Shown piece by piece: positions 53,254 through 63,979 of a stretch of 64,000 nt of DNA (the stretch's first letter is position 1; the number at the start of each line of letters is the position of its first letter). This DNA comes from Rhipidocladum racemiflorum (Eukaryota; Streptophyta; Magnoliopsida; Poales; Poaceae). The stretch spans positions 17,221,914 to 17,285,913 of the forward strand of contig CM070588.1 in NCBI GenBank assembly GCA_036346355.1, written 5' to 3'. Below the pieces are notes generated by a model. The model saw nothing but the letters and a program-made list of their open reading frames with translations. It was not told where the DNA came from and ran no database searches. Both the position numbers and the translations under genes were made by a program.

Positions 53254-53895
53254 CTAATCCTGCTGAGGTCCACGGAAATGGCTCAAGTAAGTCTTCTTGT
53301 CGCCAGTCTTTCTCTTCTTCGGGACGTGGACAGGCTCTGAGTGCTCTGAAGTCTCTCCCTGGACGGACGAACCCTCATTGTCGGCCTTGTACATGGCCAG
53401 CTCCTCCTGCACCTCGCGAAGCTTCTGCTGGGTCGTCAACAGCTCGTCAAGGGTGTCCTGGTAGTTTTCATCCATAGCCTCCGTGAGCACCATCTGTCGA
53501 AGCAAAACGGTGGAGCTGGTCGTCGTAGGTGGGTGGAAGGCACTATATGAGCTGCACTGATACTTGATGGGATGGTAGCGAAACTCAGAGGGCTTCAACC
53601 GCGCCTCATAGAGTCTACCCATCGTCGGTACTGCCTCACGAGCTGCGTCCTGGATGCCCGTGGTGAAGGTGTCTCTCATGATTGGAGCTTCATAGATGTG
53701 GGAGATGGTCCTTCCGCGGTCCTGCGCGTAGAGGTGAACCTCAACTCTCCACTGATCCTGTGCGAATGTCTGTGTCCGGAAGCCGTGGTAGACGGGTCAC
53801 TGGGTGAATCCGAGGAATCGCGCCATATCCAGCAAAATCCTGGTCCAGCTCTCCGTGTACAGTCCGTACGACATCGCAGTCGGGATCTCAGCCAT
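53254..53895 (-). pseudogene. Element B extra ORF before gag (ORF0-like, one internal stop)
   Basis: Single frame of 214 codons from MAEIPTAMSYGLYTESW, interrupted by one TGA after ARFLGFTQ (TGA for an expected sense codon), then PVYHGFRTQTFAQDQWRVEV, EARLKPSEFRYHPIKYQ, a coiled coil (DTLDELLTTQQKLREVQEEL) and a basic tail (VPKKRKTGDKKTYLSHF) resembling a nuclear localisation signal. Same layout as element A's ORF: an FR-x-HP motif, then a coiled coil, then a charged tail. Unknown function. Confidence 0.65.
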
Positions 53896-54048
53896 CTACA
53901 AATTTTGAGAAAAACGACTTAGAAACGAATTTTTATAAACAGAAGGGGTGAGTGAAGAGGGAATAAGGAATAAAAGTTTTTGAAATTATTTTTCTTTTTA
54001 AAATATAGTCCTTAAGTTTGAACCATGGCTATGACCTACAGTTGATAT

Positions 54049-54061
54049 GGCTCTGATACCA
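54049..54061 (-). other. Primer-binding site of element B
   Basis: Minus strand TGGTATCAGAGCC, a perfect initiator-Met tRNA-type site, four bases inside the 5' LTR. Confidence 0.92.
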
Positions 54062-54065
54062 TCTC

Positions 54066-56369
54066 TGTCGGACCTCGGAATAACACCTCCGAAATCCTCT
54101 GTGTATTATGTACTAGTGCAGGAAATGCTAGTACACACAGCAGAAATGAAACCAAAGCATATCCGTCGTTCTTTATTAATAATAAATATTCAAAGATACA
54201 AATGAAATGGCGCGCAAGCCAACGAACAAATAAACGAATAAATGAAAGCAGCGGAAATAAAGATGAATAAATAGAGCCCAATTAATTTGCCACAGGCAAT
54301 CGACTGGGGGCACGGCCTAGTCCAGCTGGTCCTCACCATCGTGATACTCCTCCTCTGAATTGGTAAATTAAGCAAGGGTGAGTACATACGTACTCAGCAA
54401 ACCACACCGGAAATGCAGTATAAATGTACGGGTAATCAAAGGATGGCAACAAGGTTTGTTTGAGCATAAAGCAACAGTTTAACAACGTTTTTAATAATTT
54501 TAAAAGGCATACTTTATTCCAAAATCAAATCTATACATTTTAACTCAGGAATAACTCCTGGAATTTGCTAAGTTTTACCCATGATGGACTCCCTCCATCG
54601 AACATTATTTTCCGAAAATCAAATTTTAATTTACCAAAGTCTAATCTGAGAATGGCTTGCTAGGCATGCCCATGACCGCGGGCGCGGCTAATCAATTAGT
54701 TTGACACTCTGCAGAGGTTGTACAACTTTACCCACAAGACATAATATTTCCCTTTTATGTCAACACACTTCCTTTGGTGAGTGACAGAGAAAATTATGAC
54801 AAGGCCCCTATGTTAAATTCATACATGTAGTCATGCCCGCTAAGGTTTCACCGCTGAAAGACTCCCTCTATTCAGAAGCCCCCTCTTGCGCCAGAGTGGC
54901 AGCATCTCGCTTTCACCACACCACTACCCCCATATAGCATGACTGTCCATGAAATGATTTAATAAGGATAGCCAGGTCTGTCCCATTCCAGACTCGTGGT
55001 AGTACGGTTAGGCTTTACATTCAGCGAGACCCAGACCGGTCCTTAATTGACTAGGCGAGACTTTCCACAAACCTAGAACCATGACCTCACCACTTTCCAA
55101 CCAATTCGCCCTGGTCTAAGTCATTTTCATTTTAACCATACTAATCTCCACATTGATACTAACATTGATCACTATAAGTTTCCAATTGAACATGATATCA
55201 TTTTGGCATAAAGTTCCCCAAAATTTCCTAAGTTCAGTTCTATGCATGGCTAAGCAATGTCTAACTATTACCATAGTCATAACTCATATTTTTACTAAGG
55301 TTACAAGGGAATCGGAATTCAAATGTCAAAGGTCGCATGTTGAATTTGGATATAACTATCATTTAAAACTAGGTCGAGAAATTAATGTCTATAGTAAATA
55401 AGCATGCAATAATTTAAATTCAACATACAAGTTCATAAACTGGGAGCAATATGATCAAGGGAGTGTGACTTGCCTGGTTCGACGAGTTGCTGCTCGAAAT
55501 CGTCGTTTGGGAACTCCTCGGACTCTCCGTAATCTACGCGCGAAAAACAACCAAATTCAAATAAGACTCAAAAGAATACAAATAAACCCAAATTGAATTT
55601 CAAACTAGCTCTAAATTGAAGTTTGGGATTTCTAATGAATTTAGGAAGAAGAATGGAGCCAAACGGAGTTCGAACGGGCGAAAACGGGCTCCCGGAAGTT
55701 TAAAAACAAATAAAATGGGCTTTTCTGGATTTTTCGGAATTTTTGAATTATTTTTAAAATGGAAAATCGGAATTTCTGCGTCAAGTTGACGTCAGCAGCC
55801 AATTCCAATTTTCAGATTTTATTTTTAAAATGAAAATCGCTTTATGACGTCAGCATGACGTCATAAAGGTTTTGAAAACTTTTTTTTTTCTTTTTCTTTT
55901 CCTTCGCCGACAAGGGCCCGGTCCACTCGATCCGTCTTGCGCATAGCGACGCACGGTGCGCTTGGCCGTGGCGAGCGAGGGCGCGGGCGGAGCCGAGGCG
56001 GCGCGAGCGGCCGCCGAAGGAAGGAGGGGCGCGGCGGCGGGCAAAGCGGCGAGGCGAGCCGAGGGGGCCGGCGGCTCGGGGCGGCGACGGGCGTGGGCGG
56101 CGCCGGAGCGGAGGACGAGGGCGGCGACGGCGCTCAGGAGGAGAGGGCAGAGGGAGGCGAGGGGGAGGGGCACGAGGATGAGGGGGTGCTCGTGGGGGGA
56201 GTTATAGGGGGGCGGGGCGGCGCGCGATGCAACGCCGCCGAGATCCGCGCGGCAGCGCGAAGGAGGCGGCGGCGGTTGCTTGGCGGGCGGCACGCGGCCA
56301 AGCGGCCGGGGAAAGCGGAGGCGACCGTTGGAGGAGGCGCGTGCGGCGGCAAAAGGTACGGGCGTTATA
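54066..56369 (-). repeat. 5' LTR of element B
   Basis: 2304 bp; plus-strand start TGTCGGACCTCGG, end GGGCGTTATA (terminal CA changed to TA). Nearly identical to the 3' LTR except for the GC-rich U3 segment, 55935-56355, which is strikingly different. Confidence 0.95.
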
Positions 56370-56374
56370 CTCAA

Positions 56375-59300
56375 CCTTATGGTGAAGTTACAAAAGTACG
56401 CCTCACAGCGCTAAAGTCTTATTCAAATAGAATCTGCAGCGAAAAAATAAAGAAAAAGCGTGGCGCCAACCAATATGCCACAGGCAACTGACTAGGCTCT
56501 CCCCCTAGCTTGTCGGCTCTTCCTGGAGCTCCTCCTCCAGTGCTGGCGTTGATTCTTCTTCAACTGATGTTGTATTGTGGCAAGGGTGAGTACTTGGTAC
56601 TCAGCAAGTCATGCACAGAATGCAAACTAATATACTACATGCATGGCTTAGTACAAAGGAGCAGCTCATGGGATAATTGCAGTAAACAGCATTTGACAAG
56701 TAGCATAAGTAGATTCAAAGGCAGTAAAAACAAGTATAAGATCAATAACTTTTCCAGGAGTTAAATAAACATCTTTCCCAGTCCTAATCCACATTTCCAT
56801 CAACGTCATTATTAAACCAGACCAAACCTTTCAAGTCCAAGTTATTTTCGAGAAAGTCTAACCCTTGACTGTAATTCCCAAGCAATGTCCAATGCCGCGG
56901 ACACGGCTATTCGAAAAGATTTTACACTCTATAGAGGTTATGCACTTTACAGAACTAAGTTCAAAGGCTTGCAAGGTTAAGTCCTTAGGGTGACCAGGGC
57001 AAGACTACTCGAAGAACCAACACAACGTTCCCGGTGCCACAACTGGCCCACCCGATCATTCTTGCCACATGCCCCGGTCTAAATCTATTTATCGAACCCC
57101 AGTTGATTACCATGCACCACGTGCCATCGATAACAACATCAATAACACATGACACTTCTCAAAAACATGTTCCATATGTCATTAAGTCAATGTTAACACG
57201 TAATTATCCAAAATCATGTTGTGACTACGTGGCAGGTCTAAGCTATATACTACAACGGTCTAGTTACCCATGTTGGCAATTTAATAATGTCCAACTAAAT
57301 AATCCACAACTAGGGTGACAAGGGACTCATGGCATAAAATTATATACATCAAGGTGTTATACAGCAACTAGGTATTTAACTAACTCCATAATTAATCAAC
57401 ATAAATTCCAATTAAATTAGCATGCAATACTTTGAAACAACATAATTTCAAAAGAATGGGCTCAACATGGTCAAAGCACAACTTTCCTTCAAACAGTACT
57501 TGATCTTGGTCTTGAGCTGGCTCCTGGGTCAACACTTCTCCTTCAAAGCCCTCGGATACTTCAACGTCTACTCGTAATGCGTGCAAATAGCAATAAATAA
57601 ACAAAACAGTACATGCACATTGCTCAAAACCTCAAATAAAGTCCATAAACATAAAGGGCATAATTTTACGAATCGCCCAAATCGGAGTTAAAATGCAAAA
57701 GTTATAATTGTTTAAAGTTAAATAATCTATTAATTAAATATAAACAGAGAAAATTTTGTACTCTAAAATTAATTAAAATTTATATTTAAATAGATCTCAA
57801 TTTTATAAAAATTTAGAAACTGGAATCGTTCAAATCAGAGTTAAAACGCAAAAGTTATAAGCGTTTGAAGTTTGAAAATTGAAATAAATCAATAAACCGA
57901 ATTAATTCATTTATTTTTCTATTGGACCAATCAGAAGCAGCCACATCGCCTCGGGTCCAGGGACCCGGCGCACGGCACGGCTCGGGACTACCGCGGACCC
58001 GGCCCATGGGGACATGTCTCACTGACATGTGGACCCCTCGGGTGACGTTAGCGTGACGTCACCGCGCCTCGGCCACACGGTACTGACACGCGGGCCCCAC
58101 CGTGATGTCAACGGTGACATCATGGTGCGGTTGGCTATCTCGCTGACACGCAGGCCCCGCGCTGACGTCACGCGTGATGTCAGCGGCCACCGGGTGACGC
58201 TGCGCTGACCGCGCCGGTCCATCTACTGGACACGTGGTGCAATCTGGGCCGTTGGTTTGAAAATCAACGGTCCAGATCAGATCTAATGCTACAACGCGGC
58301 TAACCCTAACCTTATAATCTAGATCTAACGGCTGAGATCTATCCACGCATGGTGCGGTTCACGGCTACGTGGCTCAATCTCATGCGTTGGATACAAATCC
58401 AAGGGCTGAGATTGGATCTAAGCACCGTAACGTGGATTCTGTTACGGTGACGTGGACGAACGTGGGTCGTTGGATCTAGATCTAACGGTCTAGATCTAAT
58501 CTAGTTTCTACGGTCAAAGGAATGACGTGGACTTACCATGACCGTGCAATGAAGATTCGACGGTGGATAGAGCTCGCGGTCCGGCGATGGCGCGCGGCGG
58601 AGCTGGGTTGCTGGGGACGGAGACGATGACACGGGGAACGGCGTTGCGGGCGTGCTCCGGCGAAGTGGATGATAGCCTTCGATGCGTCTTGTCCTTGTGG
58701 TTCCGGATATGGGCTCGGTGACGGCGGACGGCGGCGGAAACAACAGAAAACCGCGGCGGAAACCTAATCCAACTACGGCGAGCTATTGCGGCGCGACCAT
58801 GGCGGCTTGAGCTCGAAGAGTTAGGGCTACGGGTGCGCACGGAAGAGGGCTACATGACAAGGTTGGCGGCGCATCAAATAGGGCCCTCGGCGTCCGTGAA
58901 AGCCGCGGAAACCGAGGCCCACTCGGCGGTAGCGGCGGAATCCGAATTGGATTCGGATTGAGCGACGTGGCGCAACAGTGGCCATTGGATCAAGATCCAA
59001 CGGTCACGCGGCTAGGCACGGGCACCACGCGGTTGGGCGCGAACGTGGTCGGGGTCGGGCTCGAGTCGGGCTCGAGTCCGGCTCGGTCGCATGAACAGTG
59101 CAAACCCACTTGGCTATTTCCAGCGATTTAATATTCAAAACAATTTCTAGAAATTCAAATAATTCGAGAAAATAGGAAAATAAATAGAAAAATTCCAAAA
59201 AAATTCTAGAAAATACTTTGAGACATTTTGGACTCAAATAAAATATTTCCATCAAAACTTTATCTAAAACTTTTAATTCTTTAATTATTTCAAAATGGAA

Positions 59301-59412
59301 TAAATTCAAATTAAATCCAAATAAATCCCAATAAACTCCAGAAAATTCCAAAAATTCACCAAAGTGCAAAATAACATTCAAACTTATGAAAAGCAAAAAT
59401 TGGGGTGTTACA
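56375..59412 (-). repeat. Outer part of element A 5' LTR
   Basis: Continues from 46238 after element B. Ends on plus ATTGGGGTGTTACA, followed by the TGTAC duplication. It has lost about 260 bp near 56950 relative to the 3' LTR. Contains coding-like blocks 57487-57567 and about 56512-56570, a strong donor-like ATG/GTAAGT near 58533 (minus) and a palindrome at 58982-59003. Confidence 0.92.
57487..57567 (-). other. Putative LTR-encoded coding exon (A 5' LTR)
   Basis: 81 nt, reads VEVSEGFEGEVLTQ then EPAQDQDQVLFE. The following donor is GAAAGT here, the only A copy with the GC donor base changed. Confidence 0.55.
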
Positions 59413-59492
59413 TGTACCTTGCTGTCTGGAATTTCAAATTCCGCATTATTGTGACTCTTGCTTCATGTTGCTGACTCTGGTTTGGCAAAAGG

Positions 59493-60899
59493 ATGGCGGG
59501 GGCTATCACTCGATCGCAAACTCAGCGGGAGGCGAGACCGCACTCCATGGACTCCCAAGCCATTGAGGAGCAAGCTCAGGGTGTCATCCATGATCACCCG
59601 GAGTCTTCCCAGAGGCAGACTTAACCTCATCCTCAAGCTGAGGAGGAACTCCCACCCCCTCCAACAATGACTCAAGTTCTCACCATGATTGAGCAGAATC
59701 GGCAGGATCAGACTTTGATCTTGCAACAGATCACTCGCAATACTGCTGCTACCCCAGGGCCTTTCTAAGGTGCCGGTGGGGGAGGACATCACGCCGCAGG
59801 CGGGCTCAACGAATTCCTTCACACGCAGCCGCCGCTATCCTCTCGAGCTAAGGATCCACTCGAACCGGACGACTGGCTTCGGGCTATTGAGCACAAGCTT
59901 GCAATTGCTCAATGTCTGAACCATGAGAAAGTCCTGTATGCCTCTCATCAACTCGATGGAGCGGCGAGCGCATGGTAGGACAGCTTCACCGCCATGTAGC
60001 CCGCCGATCATGTTATCACGTGGGTGGAGTTTCGCGAGGCCTTCTGTGAAGCTCATGTTCCTGCAGGAGTTCTAGCCATCAAGAAGCGAGAGTTCCTTGC
60101 ATTGAAGCAGCGTGGCAAGTCTATCCTAGAGTATCTTCACGAGTTCAATTACTTGGCTCGGTATGCTCTGAACGACGTCTCCACCGATGAGCGCAAGCAA
60201 GAGCGCTTTATGGAAGGGCTTTTTGAAGAATTGTAGCTAGAGCTCGCTGCCCACGATTTCCGCAACTTCCAGCACTTGGTTAACAAAGCCATAGTGGTGG
60301 AAGAGAAGCGAGAAAAGTTGGAGGAGTCATGCAAACGCAAGCAGGCTGCATAGAATTCGGCAAGTAGTAGCTCACAATAGCCACGCGCCGCTCATCCACA
60401 ACCTTCCAACTTCCAAGCTCCGACACTTCCAAGGCCTCCAGTACATGTTACACGTCCACCGCCTTAGAACCTTCCACCAAACACCGGTGGAAATCAGCAA
60501 GGAGGCAACACTCAAGGTTGCCCAATTCTCGTGTGCTATTAATGCAAGAAGCCGGGGCACTTTGCGTGCCAATGTCTGCAAAGGAACCCAGTGACACCAG
60601 GAGTTCGAGCCCCGAATGCAGCTGGAGCCGCACCACCATTACCGCGGCTAGCTCCACCAAGAGCCGCACCGGCACAACAATGTGGTCGAATCAACCACGC
60701 CACAGCCAATGAAGCTCAAAATGCACCGGATGTGGTGTTGGGTATGCTTCTTATCAACTCCTACCCAACTACTGCATTATTTGATTTTGGAGCATCGCAC
60801 TCATTCATCAAAGAAGGGTTTGCCATGTATAATTGGTTTCCTATTCAACCAATGCATCCGCCTCTTCTCATTAGAGCACTGGGATCGGAGTTGGTGTAG
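59493..60899 (+). pseudogene. Element C gag-protease pseudogene (many stops, no frameshift)
   Basis: One frame from MAGAITRSQTQREARPHS to about 60899 with roughly ten in-frame stops. Gag: WLRAIEHKLAIAQCLNHEK, VEFREAFCEAHVPAGVLAIK, KSILEYLHEFNYLARYALND, FMEGLFEEL. The zinc knuckle CKKPGHFACQC has a stop in place of the residue after CY. Protease: ATANEAQNAPDVVLGMLLIN, then ALFDFGASHSFI, where the active-site Ser of D-S-G is Phe. Each stop is one C-to-T or G-to-A change from a common codon (CAG, CAA, TGG). Old and inactive. Confidence 0.88.
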
Positions 60900-60904
60900 A
60901 ATAC

Positions 60905-61488
60905 CTACTCATGATCAAGTTTAATGGGTGCCAAAAACGTGTAATTGAAAAACTTCCTCAATTCTCCTTAAGATTATACTATACATATCTAAATCCTAAA
61001 TAATATGCTGTGATGAAAAAATTACATAAAAACCAAGAACTCTTTAAGATCTTGCATGATCGGCTTGGTCATCTTGAGTTGAATATGATAAGAAAATTCA
61101 TCAATAATTCTACTGGCTATAACATAAAAACTATAGATTTCTCTATACTTGAAGACTTCTAATGCCCTGCTTGTGCTAAAGGAAAGCTCATAACTAGACC
61201 ATCTTTTCTAAAAGTTAGGGAAGAATCACTTAGTTTTCTAAAGAGAATTCAAGGTGATATTTGCGAACCAATCCAACCCCTGCCAGGCCCTTCAGATACT
61301 TTGTGATATTGATATTTGCTTCTACTAGATGGTCCTATGTATGCCTCTTATATATTTAGAATCATGCTTCTGCTAAATTAATTTCCTAAATTAAGAGTGT
61401 TATTTTTAGATGAAAGGATTAAGTCTATTCAAATGGACATCAGCAATGAATTTACCTCAAAGGCATTTAATGATTATTGTATGGTTAT
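60905..61488 (+). pseudogene. Copia (Ty1-type) integrase fragment
   Basis: Different superfamily from the gag just upstream. In shifting frames: KKLHKNQELFKILHDRLGH, LNMIRKFINNSTGYNIKT (GAG-pre-integrase type), CPACAKGKLITRPSF and RIQGDIC (start of the integrase core), then NEFTSKAFNDYC near the end. Stops and frameshifts throughout. Cut at 61488 by LTR A3. Probably an old copia insertion or a recombination junction with element C. Confidence 0.8.
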
Positions 61489-63042
61489 TGTCGGGACCCG
61501 AATTTGCAAATCCGGACCCTCTGTGTATTTAGCAATAGTCCAGGATCACGCTAGTGCACACAGTCTCAACATTGGTAAATATCACAATCATACCACTCGA
61601 TAATAATAAAGTACTTTAATTAGATAATCAAACTGGTTGCTTGACCTTAAGGTCAAGTTACAAATATATGCCTCGCAGGGCGAAACTTATTAAAAGAGAA
61701 ATAATAGCAGCGGAAAAAGTAAGATAACATCGTGGCGCCATCCAGTATACCACAGGCAACTGACTGGGCTCGCTCCCTAGTTAGACGGTTCCTCTTGGAG
61801 CTCCTCCTCCAACGCTGGTGTAGACTCTTCCTCAACTGGTGTTGTATTGTGGCAAGGGTGAGTACTTGGTACTCAGCAAGTTATGCACAGAATGCAGCTA
61901 ATATACTACATGCATGGCTTAATACAAAGGAATAGCTCAAGGTATACTTGCAATAAACAGCATTTAACAAGTATCATAAGTAGATTCGAAAGCAGTGGAA
62001 ACAAGTATATCATCATTAACTTTTCCAGGAGTTAAATAAACATCTTCCCCATTCCTAGTCCACATTTCCATCAACACCATCTATTAGCCAAACCAAACCT
62101 CCCAAGTCCAAGTTGTTTTCTCGAAAGTCTAACCCTTGACTGTAATCCCCGAGCAATGTCCAATACCGCGGACACGGCTATTCGAATAGATTTTACACTC
62201 TGCAGAGGTTATGCACTTTACCCAAAAGATACAGTCAAACACCACAAAGGCGAGTGATCGTAACAAAGCCTTTCGGAAACGGCTAACTACACAAGTGAAC
62301 CTTTCCGGTTTTTGCCATACACCATCCCTTCCCTTAACAAAGGCGAAGTATGGGACCGACATACCGTTGGACGGGTACCATGCCATCGCACTGGTACGCT
62401 CCCCTTTCAAGCTACACAAAAGGTGTAGTTGACACCCGAGGTATCACATGCAAGTTATTAGTAACTTACTCAACTAGGTCCATCCCATTACGGACATGTG
62501 GTTGCACGATTAACTCAGTTCAAAGGCTTGCAAGGTTAAGTCCTTAGGTTGACCAGGGCAAGACTACCTGAAGAATCAAACCATCGCTCCCGATGCTACA
62601 ACTGGCCAACCCGATCATTTCTTGCCACATGCCCCGGTCCAAATCTATTTATCGAAACCCCCAGTTGATTACCATGTACCACGTGCCATCAACATCACAA
62701 CACATGATACCTTTTCAAAAACAGGTTCAATATATCATTAAGTCAATATTAACATTGGTTTGACCAAAATCATGTCATAAGCACGTAGCAGGTCTAAGCA
62801 ATGAACTACAACGATCTAAATTCCCATGTTGGCAATTTAATAATGTCCAACTATTTAATCCTCAACTAGGGTGACAAGGGGTTCATGGCATACAATTATC
62901 TATGTCAAGGTGGCATACAACAACTAGGCAATTAACTAATCTCCCAAAATCAATTAAAGCATTTTATAATTGAACTAGCATGCAATAATTTTAAATCAAA
63001 TTAATTTCAAAATGGGATCAACATGGTCAAAGCACAACTTGC

Positions 63043-63123
63043 CTTCAAAAAGTACTTGCTCTTGGTCCTGAGCTGGCTCCTGGGTCAACACTTCACCTTC
63101 GAATCCTTCCGGCACTTCAACGT
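63043..63123 (-). other. Putative LTR-encoded coding exon (copy A3)
   Basis: 81 nt bounded by GAGTAG and GCAAGT on the minus strand; reads VEVPEGFEGEVLTQ then EPAQDQEQVLFE. Confidence 0.6.
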
Positions 63124-63953
63124 CTACTCGTAACGCGTGCAAATAGCAACAAATGAATAAAACAGTAGACAAAAAGTGTCCAAACATCCAAATGAAGTCC
63201 ATAAACAGAGACATCATAATTTTATGAATTTTTAGGAATTTGAATCGGCGAAATCGGAGTTAAAACGCAAAAGTTATAAGCGTTTAAAGTTTAAATAATC
63301 AATTAAATAATATTACAGAGAAAAACTTTGGTTCAAAAATTAAATAAAATTCATCATTAGGTAGATCTCAATTTTATACAAATTTAGAAATTTGAATCAC
63401 TCAAATCGGAGTTAAAATGCAAAAGTTATAAGCATTTGAAGTTTTGAAATTCAAATTAAACATTAAACCGAATTAATATTTCATTTTCTTTTTCGGAAAG
63501 TAATTTATTGCGTAAGCAAGGACACGTGTCAACCTCTGATTGGGCGGTGGCGTCACCGGTCCACTGCTCAGCCCACGGCTCGGCTCGGGTCCACCGTGGA
63601 CCCGGTCCACAGCTCACGTGTCTCTGACATGTGGGACCCTACGGGTGACGTCATTGCTGACATCAGCGGGGACTCAAAGACACTACGCCGATTGGGACCC
63701 TCATCGGTGACGTCATTGCCGACGCCACCGCATGGCTGGGTCGCTACGACAGGGCCCCCATGACGCCGGGCCGTGACATCATGGTGCGGTTTGGCGCGCC
63801 GCCGACACGCGGCCCGGCGTGTCGGCGTCACACGCTGCAGACGCCCGCCGGTCCAACTTCCTTACACGTGGCTCGATCTCGGCCATTGACTTGAAAATCA
63901 ACGGCCCAGATTGGATCTGGTCTCATGCGTTTGGGGTGAACACGCTTAATCTG

Positions 63954-63979
63954 GACCGTTGGATCTAGATCCAACGGTC
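63954..63979. repeat. Perfect 26-bp palindrome in LTR A3
   Basis: The half-site GACCGTTGGATCT is followed directly by its reverse complement. Related imperfect palindromes occur at 773-798 and about 58468-58492. Confidence 0.85.

Larger units (their letters stand above)
46239..56369 (-). mobile_element. Element B: complete Tekay-like gypsy retrotransposon
   Basis: 10,131 bp, flanked by perfect 5-bp duplications CTCAA (46234-46238, 56370-56374). LTRs of 2307 and 2304 bp start (minus) TGTAACGCCCGTACC and end in a ...GACA. Minus-strand order: 5' LTR, primer site, extra ORF, gag, pol (one long frame of 878 codons plus an upstream frame), purine tract, 3' LTR. The chromodomain-like integrase tail places it in the Tekay/Del group. 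It is the best-preserved element in the window and is nested in A's 5' LTR. Confidence 0.95.
34411..59412 (-). mobile_element. Element A: complete Tekay-like gypsy retrotransposon with nested insertions
   Basis: Bounded by perfect 5-bp duplications TGTAC (34406-34410, 59413-59417). Minus-strand order: 5' LTR (59412-56375 plus 46238-46083, split by element B), primer site, extra ORF, gag, pol, purine tract, 3' LTR (40314-34411, carrying D3 and a hAT-like MITE). The chromodomain-like integrase tail and initiator-Met-type primer site place it with Tekay/Del chromoviruses. Without insertions it would be about 12 kb with LTRs near 3.2-3.3 kb. Coding regions contain stops and frameshifts. Confidence 0.93.
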
